In this document: positions 1-10,946 of the stretch, one piece after another
Layout of the letters: the number at the start of each line of letters is the position of its first letter
Position numbering within the stretch: the stretch's first letter is position 1
Assembly (NCBI GenBank): GCA_020284085.1
Contig: JACEVL010000493.1
Location: 195,001-259,000 of the forward strand
From: Aporrectodea caliginosa
Lineage: Eukaryota > Annelida > Clitellata > Crassiclitellata > Lumbricidae
DNA length: 64,000 bases
Direction of reading: 5' to 3'
Translations under genes and position numbers: made by a program
The notes under the pieces: generated by a model
Databases searched by the model: none
What the model was told of the DNA's origin: nothing
Seen by the model: only the letters and a program-made list of their open reading frames with translations

Positions 1-105
<105 letters not shown>

Positions 106-337
106 TTTTACTACCACTACTATTACTACTATCACTACTCTCACTATACTACTATACCAATACTACTATTACTGCTACTACTACTACCACTACTATTGTA
201 ATTGTTTAAAGGCATTTAGCTTCATGGCCTTAACGGCATCTGCTCTGTCAAGTAAATATTCTTGAAGAAACATTGCAGCATTAAGTTATTTCCTCAAGAA
301 CATTTAGATCAATGAATTTCTTATGACAATTTCACAG

Positions 338-2233
338 CTTTTAAACAATGATTTTCAGAGTGACGGACTTTTCGATGCAAGGCAGACTCTGACGTACGGC
401 CTTTCCTTTCGATCTCTCGGCCGCACAAGGTCTTGTCTTTGGAGTCAAGACTTTGAAACCAGGAGGAACTTCTACGAAACCGACCTTGACCTAGGCTATG
501 CTCAAGCTTCTCACTGGACCTCCGCCAGAAACTCTGACTTCGCTGTGGTGGGCCACTCCCTTGATGCGCAAATCCGTCAGGTACTGGAGCTGACGAGGGA
601 ATTGTGTGTTTTGGGGGATGTTAGGAATTACGACGATAGACCGGAAATCCATGGTTTGCCAAGGAGGGACGTGCCTCAGTCTGACACCTCGTTTGAAGGT
701 CACGTTACTCGTGGAAGAGATCTTGACTGTGTATCGCCTTTTCAGGTTCAGAACCTACTTTCGGATGGCGTGTCGACCGAATCTGAGGATACTGGTTCGT
801 GGGATGACAATTCCATCGACTGCTGTTGTGCCTCCTTGAGCGAACTGCTCGACGGACCAACAGAGGAAGAACAGGTTGCTGATGGAAACAGTTTAATTGA
901 GGAGTGCCCGGATGAGGTTGCGATTGCAACAACGAATGAAACTGCGATTACAACAACGAACGAGATTGTGATTGCAACAGGCCATGAGATTGTGAATGGA
1001 AATGGATCGGTTGAACTTGGTGGATCAAAAGTACAACTACAACCTGTGAACGGCGACATTAACAGCACAGAGTTCAAATGCTGCGCTTTCGAAGACGGCA
1101 AACATTCACCATATAAAAGGAGTGCTTGGAACGATGTTGAAACGTTGATTATGGGAACTGAAACGGGGTCCACTGGAGCGGCTGTTCCGAACGAGGACAG
1201 TTCATCGCTAACTGATTCTCAACGCTATTTTAAAACGTCTTCACCTGTTACGAATAATTCGTCGTTATCTACGGCTCAAATTCCACTGGGACCGGACAAC
1301 CTAACAACAGCTCCTTCTAGTATCCTGGCTGTTGCTGCACCTGTTAGATCTTCGACAACGCAAACCTCTGAATTACTGGTTGAGAAAAACCACAATCGCT
1401 TTTCCATATCCTTCGGTGGTTCGTCTCCAACTGTTAAACAGCTGAACAGCGTTCACAATCCTGTTTCTACGCGGACTATATTCCCGGATACTAGAACAAC
1501 ACCGGGAAAACTCAGAAGCTGCGTTCATTTGCGAAACTCGGCTCCGATGTATGATGGAGGTAGTGCGCCATCTCCTCTGTGCTCATACCAAAAGACAAGC
1601 AAAGACATTAACAACATGATGGAACAGACATGTCGAAGGCAAAGCCCAGGTCGTCGAGATGACAGCTCAGACAGTTTGCCGTTGCTATCTGGTTTCTTCG
1701 ATTATTATCGTGAGGCCAATCGGGTGAGACATCGAGAGTCATGGCCGACTGGAAATAATTATGGCCAGAATCTTGACTGCACTTATGGAAATTCTGCAAC
1801 ACAGTTTGAAAGTCTTGATTCCAATCAGGATATGCTTGGGTTTTATTCCTGTGGCACGGACGAAAGATATGTATCGATGCCTTTGAGGCGGCGAATAGTT
1901 TTAAACGAGAAGCCGCTACGGCCTCTCTCGGATTCGTGTATTGGCTACTCAGTGGTTTCTCAAGGTTCTTTGTCGCATCTAGATTCGTGTAGCCCCAGGA
2001 AAGTAGTTGGGATGACTTCAACGATTAATTCTGACAGTTTCGAAAATGGCGGGGTGAAATGTACGCGTAGGCAAAACTCTTACCCCATATCGACAGACAG
2101 TTGTTCTTCTACGGCGTCGGTCGTGAAAGTTGCAGAGTCAACTTGCAGTGCTTATGCTGTTGGGAACGTTGCACCTGATCCTAAAGACACGAGAGCAGAG
2201 AACTTGCAGAAATTGGAAACAGAAGATAATGTG
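338..2233 (+). CDS. Exon of unknown Ser-rich protein (large exon)
   Basis: A 632-codon open stretch ends AAT GTG before GTATGT, phase 0. Reading on in frame past the donor gives low-complexity residues and a stop at 2326, consistent with intron. The N-terminal portion has clustered charged and aromatic residues; the rest is Ser/Thr-rich. The start is uncertain (ATG 323 versus acceptor ending 337). Confidence 0.6.
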
Positions 2234-5213
2234 GTATGTTACATGCAATATATTCAAAAAAATTCAAACGCTTCTAAAATATGCTTTAAGACATATACTT
2301 ACTTAGTAGGCCTACTTAGCACTTAGTCCTTTCCGTGCCTCCACGGGAAGGACTAAAGCATATTGCCAGGCACATAATATGTGAACATCGGGCAACGCAT
2401 CTTCTCCACTTGTCTCTGTTCATCGCCAGCTCCTCGGCCTCATCCCATGACATCTCCAGGCAGCTATATGCTAAGGCGGATTCCAGCCTCTTTACTGATT
2501 TTAGTCCACTTAGTATTCTAACTTGAATATTAGTTTGAACACTCAGGACAGTAGAAAGTAGACCTAATTGAAGAGTTTCATAGATTTGTCTTTTAGCCTA
2601 TAAGGCCTACATCAAACTTCTTAACATTCTTAAAAAAATCTTTTGCATATTTAGAATAATTGTATGGCATGCTACAATTGGACTCTTTTCAAAACAGTGC
2701 AGTTACGGGCCCAATCAATAATTTTTCTAATAATTTATTAACATTCATTTAAGCTACTTGATTCCTTGTGAGTTTCTGCAAAACATTGAATTGGTTATTT
2801 TCAGACTTGTTTGGCGGGTATTGCAGACGTTTCTCGTTTCAAAATCAACCCTATATATCAGACAGATTCTTTCACGTTTGCTGATTTAAAAACACAACAC
2901 ACTTCGAGTGAAAAACTTCTGATCCACAATCAACAGAATTCAATCAACTGTCCACAAGATTTGACCACAGACGTAAAACCGTTATCAGAAAACCAAAACG
3001 GTTTGACTGGTCATGATGATCCATCGCTTCTTCTAACTAACCCTCCAACTCAATGTTTGAGTTTAGAAACGAGAGAACTCTATGAAAATATGACAGAACG
3101 CAATGGTGTTGCAGAACATCAGGACGCGATTCGTGGAACCAGTCTCGACTTTTACGGCGCAAGTGATCGTGATGGAAAGCGTCTTTCTCTGTTCGCAACT
3201 GAGAGCGTTGTAGCGTCTTCACAGTTTGGAAACGTTGAGGAGACAATACCCTCTATGGATGATATCGCAGTGTGTAGTGCAGGCGAGGATGTGAAGAGGA
3301 GCTGCGACCCTACGACAGATTTCGACGAGATTTCCGCACAGATGCGGAGTTTGACGGAAACTGTGGATCACCTCGAAAGAGTTCTTACTGCTCACTCCTG
3401 TAAGCAAACCGATAAAACGAGTCCAGTTAATCAACCACGTTCCTCCTTGTTGTCATTAAATCCGCATGAGGTTCATCCCCAAGCTATGACTGCTACAGAG
3501 GAAGAGACCTCTGACGCTCCGGTTCTTGGGATGAACAGGACTCCAGGTGATGCAGCTCAGGGATGCTGGGATGCTGCTGAAACTGGAAGAGCTTCTTCGG
3601 TTGACGTGGCTCACGGATGCCGTGTAGCTCTGAATTATACGCAGGTGAACGAGGAACAGTTGATCTTTGAGTCTGTAGACGATATTCTCTGCAACGATGT
3701 GATCTTGCCAAATGCTTCTTCCTCTTCTGCTCTACCTCTGACGCCTGATGAGACTGACTGGGTTGGAGAAGCCGCTGTAGCTGGGGAGAATTCTGCTCCA
3801 ACTGCATCCACCTGCAGTTTCAAGGTGAGTTAAACATAATAATTAATTCTAGGCTTGATCTCGAACAGCGGCGTCTAACTCCTCACCTGGAATGGGAGAA
3901 CCCCCCACCAACTCTAGCCGACTTCTATATAAGAGACTCAGAAGTCAATCAGATCTGAGCCACTGTTCGTACTCTGACAGTGCCAGTCCCAAACCTGGAT
4001 GAAGGAGGAGGGCGACGCTAATGATCTTTGTTATAACACAGTGTTGTTAAACCGAAACTACTACTAGTAGGAAGGTTAAAGGTCAAGAACTGTTAATTAA
4101 TCCCCCCCACTTCTGGCAGATCGTTCTCCCATTGAACCTCCCCATTGGTAGACGCCACTGATCTCGAATTTCCTCAGCGCCTAAGAAAGCCGAGTCGCAA
4201 GAACCAGCCTATTAGTTGGAGTTCAGTCAGAAATATAACTGGTAGCAAGGTAAGGTCAAGATTTGGTTCAAGGTCGAGGTCCAAGGGTCAGGCAGGTAGG
4301 CAGTCGGTCGACCTACCCAGAGACAGAGAGGGAGACAGACAGACACACAGACAGACACACAGGCAGGCAGACAGACAGACACACACAGAGACAGAGAGGG
4401 AGACAGACAGACACAGTGAGACAGAGAGAGCACTTTCCACAAAAAGATATTCCGCAATAGTTGACATTCAATATAGTTCTTAATCATATATCGCTCTGAA
4501 CTGACGTTCTCTTTGTCCAGCAGCAGCAGCAGCAGCCCAGACCACGTGCACTATGGTCCGACTACGACCTCCAGCAGCTATCGAGCAGCAGCGAAGACGA
4601 CTCCAGCGAAGAGGAGGACACGCGTAGCCATGGCGACGGATTGTTACGTCACATCCGGTTGCGATGTCGTCATCATCATCTCGGTGGTCGGACGATGACC
4701 AATCACCGTCGACCGATGATGGGATCAAAGCGTCTGCTGACGCACGCTCCACTCAGATCCCACAAATCCCAGAATGCACTGCAATCGGATTCATCAGACG
4801 GCCGCCGCCATCTTGATTCGGGAGAATACGACGGTGGCGACATCTACCGAAGTCAGACGAAGTCCAGCTCTGATGGAAAGCTCGTTCAGACGAGGCAGTT
4901 ATCCAACCACAGCGATTGGTTCGATAGTGGACAGACCAGGGACCCAGAAGGACTCTTTGCCCTTGGGCCTCTCCAACACCGTTCGGTTCTTGCGCTGAAG
5001 CAGGAGAGCCAGTTAGGGGATGCTGGGTACCGTGGGAGACAGTCCGGTGGGTCGGAGGGAGGAGGGGGAAGGGAGTCGGGACAGCTCGGGAGGAGGCCGA
5101 AGCCAAAAGAAGGAGGAGGAGGAGGAGGAAGTAGTTGCTGGTCGCTTAGTGACTCCTGCTTTGAAACGTTCTCTGGTTCAAGTGCGCGTGTTAACGACAC
5201 AACGGTTCTATAA
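338..5213 (+). CDS. Unknown Ser-rich protein gene, 3' part, four exons
   Basis: I do not recognise the family. Exons 338-2233, 2805-3824, 4178-4249 and 4521-5213 join with every junction in phase 0, giving about 1226 residues to the TAA at 5211-5213. Donors are GTATGT, GTGAGT and GTAAGG; acceptors are TTTTCAG, TTCCTCAG and TTGTCCAG. The product is hydrophilic and rich in Ser/Thr/Asp/Asn, with no signal peptide or membrane segment. It has a short heptad-like stretch in exon 2 (around 3336-3390), an acidic Ser/Glu run early in exon 4 and a poly-Gly/Glu-rich tail. Exon 1 either starts at the ATG at 323 or, more likely, at the CAG acceptor ending at 337, since that again gives phase 0 and the 5' part would then lie outside the window. 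Such composition suggests a disordered cytoplasmic or nuclear scaffold, but that is inference. Confidence 0.6.
2805..3824 (+). CDS. Exon 2 of unknown Ser-rich protein
   Basis: 340 codons between TTATTTTCAG and AAG/GTGAGT, phase 0 at both ends. A short amphipathic helix, with the motif MRSLTETVDHLERVL near 3344-3390, could form a coiled coil. No catalytic motif is visible. Confidence 0.6.
3972..4062 (+). repeat. Dispersed SINE-like tail, copy 1
   Basis: The stretch 'GTGCCAGTC ... GAGGGCGACGCTAATG ... ACACAG ... GTTAAACC' recurs at 32030-32115 and 32165-32255. It reads like the conserved 3' half of a marine-invertebrate SINE ending GGCGTTAAACC. It sits in an intron of the Ser-rich gene. Confidence 0.6.
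4178..4249 (+). CDS. 24-codon exon of unknown Ser-rich protein
   Basis: A 72-bp microexon lies between TTTCCTCAG and AAG/GTAAGG. Both phases are 0, and the peptide is basic (RLRKPSRK start). A nearer AG at 4150-4151 is out of phase with its neighbours, so I chose this boundary. Confidence 0.5.
4320..4425. repeat. (ACAG)n simple repeat
   Basis: Imperfect ACAG/ACAC tetranucleotides fill part of the intron before the last exon of the Ser-rich gene. ORFs across it on both strands are repeat artefacts. Confidence 0.9.
4521..5213 (+). CDS. Terminal exon of unknown Ser-rich protein
   Basis: The exon begins with five CAG codons directly after CTTTGTCCAG and ends TAA at 5211. It encodes Gln and Ser/Asp/Glu runs, a His/Arg-rich stretch, then a Gly-rich region. 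The frame is GC-rich compared with flanking A+T-rich DNA, which supports coding. Confidence 0.6.
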   Translation, partial: QQQQQPRPRALWSDYDLQQLSSSSEDDSSEEEDTRSHGDGLLRHIRLRCRHHHLGGRTMTNHRRPMMGSKRLLTHAPLRSHKSQNALQSDSSDGRRHLDSGEYDGGDIYRSQTKSSSDGKLVQTRQLSNHSDWFDSGQTRDPEGLFALGPLQHRSVLALKQESQLGDAGYRGRQSGGSEGGGGRESGQLGRRPKPKEGGGGGGSSCWSLSDSCFETFSGSSARVNDTTVL

Positions 5214-5332
5214 CGTCATGTGCTGTTTGTATATACTACTAAACCAAGTTATACGAATACACTGTAAATGATTTATAATATATTGTATAATTACATAACT
5301 CAACATATATGTTGACTAATGTAATAATATGA

Positions 5333-5404
5333 AATAAATCCTGTACAGTTTATTCGTGTAACTTGGTTTATATAATGTTGAGTAATGCAATTATATAAAA
5401 TAAA
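5333..5404 (+). terminator. Polyadenylation signals after the Ser-rich gene
   Basis: Two AATAAA hexamers (5333-5338 and 5399-5404) lie 120-190 bp after the stop codon, inside two similar stretches of sequence. Either could serve as the poly(A) signal. Confidence 0.5.
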
Positions 5405-5654
5405 TCCTTTACCTTTCCTGTATCTTTGTAACTTGGTAGTTGTGCGTGTGCGCGCGCGAGTGTTTGTTACAAAGCTCAAACTGTATGAAATAAGGAAAGA
5501 GCAGTCCTTTAAGCGACCCCATTTTCTACATGTGCACCAAAATTACGCCACATACCGGAGTAGGTCTTCACGTGTGCAAGGTTAAATTTGAAATTCAGCG
5601 ATGAAATAACTCATAATAAATCGAACCTTTACAAAAACAATTCATGTACTTCTC

Positions 5655-5735
5655 GGTGCCCGACAGTCGAGTGGATAGCGTCCCGGCTGTTAACCCAAAG
5701 GTCGGGGATTCAAACCGACGCCAGCGCAGATACAT
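5655..5735 (+). repeat. tRNA-Asn-like SINE head
   Basis: A tRNA-like segment has a degenerate A box (GAGTGGATAGCG), an anticodon-like loop CTGTTAA and a B box GGGATTCAAAC. No full cloverleaf pairs well, so this is a SINE remnant and not a tRNA gene. Confidence 0.5.
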
Positions 5736-5959
5736 CTTGTGATTTCTCCTCCACTTGCAACAAGAACGAACTTTGCCATAAAACGAACAGCATGACTAAA
5801 CTGTCACTATACCCGTCCAACATGTCACCTGTCGTCGCTCTACTCTATCGACGCAACTTGGTCCAGAGACTCTGAACATCCATGCCATCTGTCAGCTGTA
5901 GATGATATTCCGTTGATTGGTTCCACGTGTGTGCTTGGGCCTGCCACTGGTGACTTTTT

Positions 5960-6700
5960 CAACTTACTGTGCATTATTTTGCTAACTGATGTAATATATT
6001 TTCGTTCGTAATGACATTTTGTTTTTCATTCTTCGTTTATTGAATCCCAAAAACAATCAGTAAAATAAAAAATATAGACATGAAACATTGACATGGGTAT
6101 TGAGAAACAACCGGTAGACCCAGAAGGAACAGAGTTCCGCTTGAATAGGGTCACCAAATTAAAGGCAGTACAGATGGCGACGAAGAACAGTCGTCTTTCT
6201 AATTAAACATGCATCGAAGTCTTAACTATGACAACAACAACAAATTGGATCATATACATGATCAACTGAACATTTAACATCATAAAGGCAGAGAGCACCT
6301 TTAAGTACATGTAGATACCTTGAATGGGCGCTATATAAATGTAGCATTACATAATAAGCCGATGCGAGGTCCATATGGGACCCATTATGGGATCCTTCTA
6401 CGGCTCGTGTGGTTCTCATCAAATGCTTGTGCTCAAGAATATAAGGGGCCGAAGGATGGGACTGACACCTCATATAAACAAATGAAACATCTGTTAACAC
6501 ACCGTATAATATTATGACTCTGGGTGAGCGAGTTATCGTAGGCCAAGTAAAATGAAGTCATTAATAGACCTACAGTCGCCTAAAGGAAAGGCTGCCTCAT
6601 CACTGGGTCTAAGCAGTGCTAACGAGCACAGCTCATGCTACAAGATATATATAGGCGGGCTAACGGAAGGAAAACGTAACGATTATTTCAAACATACAAG
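5960..6700. other. Intergenic, no gene seen
   Basis: A+T-rich DNA. Only a short GGGCGCTATATAAATG LINE-tail motif near 6325-6345 is recognisable. ORFs here have no protein-like composition. Confidence 0.5.
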
Positions 6701-6714
6701 TATATATATAATTA

Positions 6715-6777
6715 TGCAAGTGTAAATAAACACATACATATATACATACATACATAGTATTACATACATACATAGTA

Positions 6778-6808
<31 letters not shown>

Positions 6809-6970
6809 CATTCATTCACTCATCCAGAGCATTTATATAGCGCCTCTTCAAGAAGCTACTCAGAAGCGCTCCCGGCCCAGCCACGACTAAAGAAAAAGAC
6901 GAGGGACTTGTAGAACCCTGCATACATACATACATTCACACATACATACATACATACATACACATACATG
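6715..6970. repeat. (CATA)n array around a LINE 3' tail
   Basis: CATACATA tetranucleotides at 6730-6810 and 6920-6968 flank 6825-6900. That segment carries the reversed LINE tail 'TTTATATAGCGCCTCTTC ... GCGCTCCCGGCC', which is also seen at 13155, 15490 and 32915. Confidence 0.75.
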
Positions 6971-7269
6971 CATGATTGCTTGCAGGGCGTCCATCCCCCT
7001 TACGCCAATGAAGCATTCCCCTCTTGTCAGCAGATTGCCCCCCCCGACGACGGCCCCAGATTAAATAGAAAATCTCGATTATCGAAATTTGAAACACAAT
7101 TTTACTGTTAGATTCTTCAACTTTTAGTTCACTAATCAAGCGACATTATGCATTATACATTATGAAGGCTTGTACACAGACAGAGGCATACCGGCATAGC
7201 GGCCAGACAGTACTAACATAAGTACTAAAATTACAATAGGTGCTTCTTCACTGTCTTAAGAGCAACAGA

Positions 7270-7528
7270 GTTCGTAGCCAAGCGATCAACAATTTTTTAT
7301 GGCCAGCTCATTGCAACCTACCACTTTGTTCCGCTGGCCTTCGAGACCATGGGTCCCATCAACAACAGCGAAATGGATTTCATTAAGGACGTGGGGCGTC
7401 TTCTAACCCAGGCCACTGGAGACCCGAAAGAGACATGCTACCTTTTCCAACGCTTATCAGTTTGCATCCAGCGTTTCAATGCCTTTGCCTTCAGGGGCTC
7501 CTTCCAACAGCCAGAAATTGTCGAGTGA
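7270..7528 (+). pseudogene. LINE reverse-transcriptase C-terminal remnant
   Basis: Open frame to the TGA at 7526-7528. It carries the run 'YHFVPLAFET.G', then 'FIKDVGRL', 'ATGDPKET' and 'LFQRLSVCIQRFNA', a signature I associate with the extreme C-terminus of invertebrate non-LTR retrotransposon polyproteins. The 18.0-18.7 kb fragment has the equivalent motifs (LYQRLSICSQRF). No upstream RT domain is found, so it is a 5'-truncated copy. Confidence 0.6.
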
Positions 7529-8206
7529 TTGGCCGTTCCAGATGACCACTACACAGTCTTCGGACTTAAATTTTAATCGCCTGAGGGAATAGAACTACCT
7601 CGGGTAGAAATACATCGATTAATATCTGAAATGGAAAAAACATCAATTGTTTAATGTACAAAAATTCTTTCCCCTCCCTCTGAAAAGGCTATGAAGATTT
7701 CTGCTTCATTCCCCCCCATAGGATGGACGCCCCTGATTGCTTGAATACATACAGACATGCATGCATGATGCATACATGCATGCACGCATACGTATACGTA
7801 CGTGCATACATGCATATATGCCTATGCCTACATGAATACATACATACGTATACACCCAGGCGCGTAACTAGCATTGCGCAATTACGCAACTGCGTAAAGG
7901 TTTTGACAGCTCTAAAAATACAAACCGTTTAGATAACTTAATGACATTCTAGATTACTATTATTCGTTGAATTTCTATTGTGCAGACTTTGTTACTGTGC
8001 GGTCAGGAAAACATTTTTCTTCGCGGACACTAACTCATGACTCTGGAAATTTCGTGGCACTTCTGTAATTTCCATCACAGACTGACACTATTTTAAATCA
8101 TGGTAGGTTAATGTCATCTGGTCCAAGCAGTGCCCAGTACATAAGTCCGTTGATTCAAAATGAGCTGATCAACCCGTGTGACCATGAAGTTCGAGACAGT
8201 ACTATT

Positions 8207-8214
8207 GTCACAAA
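8207..8214. repeat. Left 8-bp target-site duplication (hAT)
   Basis: GTCACAAA lies immediately left of the element's CAGGGCCGG terminus and is repeated exactly at 9464-9471. Confidence 0.85.
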
Positions 8215-9463
8215 CAGGGCCGGCCCTAGCCCCAATGGCGCCCCAGGCAAAGCATACATTTGGCGCCCTTTAATCTCCACTCCACGGTCCACCCCACGTC
8301 ACAACCCATTTCGGTAATTCGAATTAACGAAAAATGACAAAAATAGTTGGAATCTACTGCCCAAAATTATTGGTTGAAGTAATAAGAAATATTTTTCTGC
8401 TTGTAGCCATGCAGAACATTACGCTCAACCGAGTCATTTATTAATATTTTTTATTAGTACACCCAACCCTGGATAATTTGATTTTTTTTAGAATTGAAAA
8501 CATTTCGAATTACCAAAAATTCGAATTACCGAAACAAGACAAAATATTTGGAGCCTACTACCCAAAATTATTTGCTGAAGTAATAAGAAATATTTTTATG
8601 CTTGTAGCTTTTCTCCATCAGGTTTCGGTTTATCAAAACAAATTAAAGCTAAAAGTAATTTAAACAAATACTCGCAATATTAGTATATTACAAACGAATT
8701 ACTGGCGGATGCCTGGGTACTAAGTTACTAGCAGCTAAAGTAGTTTCAGTTTTGTTGAAATAGTTGGAAAGTCAACCTTTTCGATTTTCATATTAGCTTA
8801 TGTTTCTGTTTTTTTTCTTACAATTTTGAGCAACTGATAACTTCTGACACTTCATAGGGTTTACATAATTTGTTTAATTAAAATTAAAATTTTATAAGAT
8901 CAAAACCATGAATTGATCTAGATATATTTAACAAAACTGTTATTAAAATGTAAATGTGCAGATTTTTACAGATGCAGATTTGTAACTAATGCAACTGCGA
9001 TGTTTGCTCGGCAGTCAACAAAATTTAATAAAGACTGGCCTATATAGATTAAATAACTATACTACAATATTTCTTCAACTGGTGGCAATTTCAGTAGAAA
9101 GATGTCACGTTGTCAGCATCAGATTTACGGACAGACGCCCAGGTCTATAGGCTAATTAAGCTAATTTACACAGACCACACAGTACAGATTGCCGTGAAAT
9201 TATTATTATTGAATTATAATGGTAAAAATAAAATTTGTGCGGTGTTGAAATTGAATTACTTGAAAAAGGAGCAATGAAAGCAATAATTATTTTACATTTG
9301 TTCCATAATCGAAAGTTTTGCATTCAAAAGAAATTAATCATTATAATTGAAAAAATGGCCAAAACAGTGAAAACATTACAACACATTTTTTGTGAAAATG
9401 GCGCCCCTAGATCTTGGCGCCCTAGGCAACTGCCTGCTTTGCCTGTGCCTAAGGCCGGCCCTG
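8215..9463. mobile_element. Non-autonomous hAT element (1249 bp)
   Basis: The ends CAGGGCCGGCC...GGCCGGCCCTG form terminal inverted repeats, with subterminal GGCGCC and CAGGCAAAGCA motifs in inverted order. An exact 8-bp duplication GTCACAAA (8207-8214, 9464-9471) flanks it; 8 bp is diagnostic of hAT. The A+T-rich interior has no transposase frame but holds a degenerate direct duplication (about 8312-8410 and 8513-8610). Confidence 0.9.
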
Positions 9464-9471
9464 GTCACAAA
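9464..9471. repeat. Right 8-bp target-site duplication (hAT)
   Basis: GTCACAAA, identical to 8207-8214. Confidence 0.85.
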
Positions 9472-9714
9472 ATCTCGGACGGCCAAGTTCTACAATTCAG
9501 TGTTTGATGTGAGCGCAGATATCAGTTGCACAGAACAGAATTCGGTCTGATTATACGAAATGTTGATGGCGGGAACAACCAGGTTCTCAGCTAGTGGTAA
9601 AAGAACAATTTATACCTTTCATCCCAACGCGTGACGCCACGAGGGAAACTATTGCGACATTCGTCAAGCACCAGATTTCTGAGTTCGGACTCGAAAAGAG
9701 CGAACCGGAAAAAG

Positions 9715-10375
9715 AGATGAAGAAAGCGAATGGAGAAAGGGAGAAAGAGAGCGAAATGTATGAAAGAAAGGAAGAGAGCGAAATGGAGGAAAGGGAGGAA
9801 GGGAGCGAAATGGAGGAAAGGGAGGAAGAGCGCGAAATAGAGGGAAGGGAGGTAGAGAGTGAAATGGAGTAAAGGGAGGAAGAGAGCGAAATAGAGGGAA
9901 GGGAGGTAGAGAGTGAAATGGAGGAAAGGGAGGAAGAGCGCGAAATGGAGGGAATGAAGGTAGAGAGTGAAATGGAGGAAAGGGAGAAAGAGAGCGAAAT
10001 GGAGGAAAGGGAGAAAGAGAGCGAAATGGAGGAAAGGGAGGAACAGCGCGAAATGGAGGGAAGGGGAGGAAGAGAGTGAAATGGAGGAAAGGGAGGAAGA
10101 GAGCGAAATGGAGGAAAGGGAGGAAGAGAGCGAATTGGAGGGAAAGGGAGGTAGAGAGTGAAATGGAGGAAAGGGAGGAAGAGAGCGAAATGGAGGAAAG
10201 GGAGGAAGAGAGCGAAATGGAGGAAAGGGAGGAAGGGAGCGAAATGGAGGGAAGGGAGGAAGAGAGTGAAATGGAGGAAAGGGAGGAAGAAGCGCGAAAT
10301 GGAGGAAAGCGGGGAGGAAGAGCGCGAAATGGAGGGAAGGAAGGTAGAGAGAAATGGAGGAAAGGGAACAGCGGT
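9715..10375. repeat. 27-bp polypurine minisatellite
   Basis: About 24 copies of a 27-bp unit (GAAATGGAGGAAAGGGAGGA plus AGAGAGC). Almost every base on the + strand is A or G. Because 27 is a multiple of 3, long ORFs appear in several frames on both strands; none is a gene. Confidence 0.95.
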
Positions 10376-10379
10376 GGTG

Positions 10380-10828
10380 AATGATATCACCCCGATCAAT
10401 TCATTAAAATTGCGTGACCATTATTATGTCATGAATGTATGATATTGACGACTATGATCATGACGTTTGGTGACTGCTGCTCATATTAGTTCCCATAGAT
10501 TTAGTGAGAAATAGGTTAAGCTTCAGGTTCCTCAACTTCCTCTACGTATTACCCCTCGGGCTTTTAAACACAAAACTGAGTCTCACCTTGTCAAAACTCA
10601 AGAATTCATACCCCGATTCATCTGGCCTCCACCTTCCAATTCTCGACATAAGACACCCGCCTTAACAGCTACTCTGTCCCCTCTGGCTACCGGACTAGGA
10701 CCTCCTTAATTCTCACTACCCTTTGGACAATCTCTCTGACTCGACACAACGCTCGTGAATAAGCTGATGCCCTGCGCTTGGCTTTCGAACGGCGCTTTAG
10801 AAGTTTGGAGTTTAAGACTACGAAGCTA
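10380..10828. other. Presumed last Rh-gene intron, no exon seen
   Basis: I looked here on the minus strand for the C-terminal exon expected after Rh exon 8 (family motif FWGQP followed by an acidic tail) and did not find it. Confidence 0.4.
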
Positions 10829-10830
10829 AC

Positions 10831-10946
10831 CTGTGATGAGTCCACCCACAATGGCGAGAACGATGCTGGAAAAGAGGGCTGCTACCTGGAAACCCGCTTG
10901 TACGCCGCCTGATTTGGTCAGACGATTCGGAAACTGAGCAACCAGA
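10831..10946 (-). CDS. Rh gene exon 8
   Basis: 116 bp, acceptor TTCGTTGCAG, phase 2 in. Encodes an extracellular loop followed by a last helix ending [12 protein letters not shown], the expected final membrane segment. Donor GTTAGC, phase 1. Confidence 0.8.

Noticed and set aside
4152..4249. Exon start at the AG at 4150-4151
   Set aside because: It would leave two extra bases and break phase with exon 2; the AG at 4176-4177 gives phase 0 on both sides.
9587..10399. 270-codon minus-strand ORF, Ser/Phe/Pro-rich
   Set aside because: Arises from the 27-bp polypurine minisatellite read on the pyrimidine strand.
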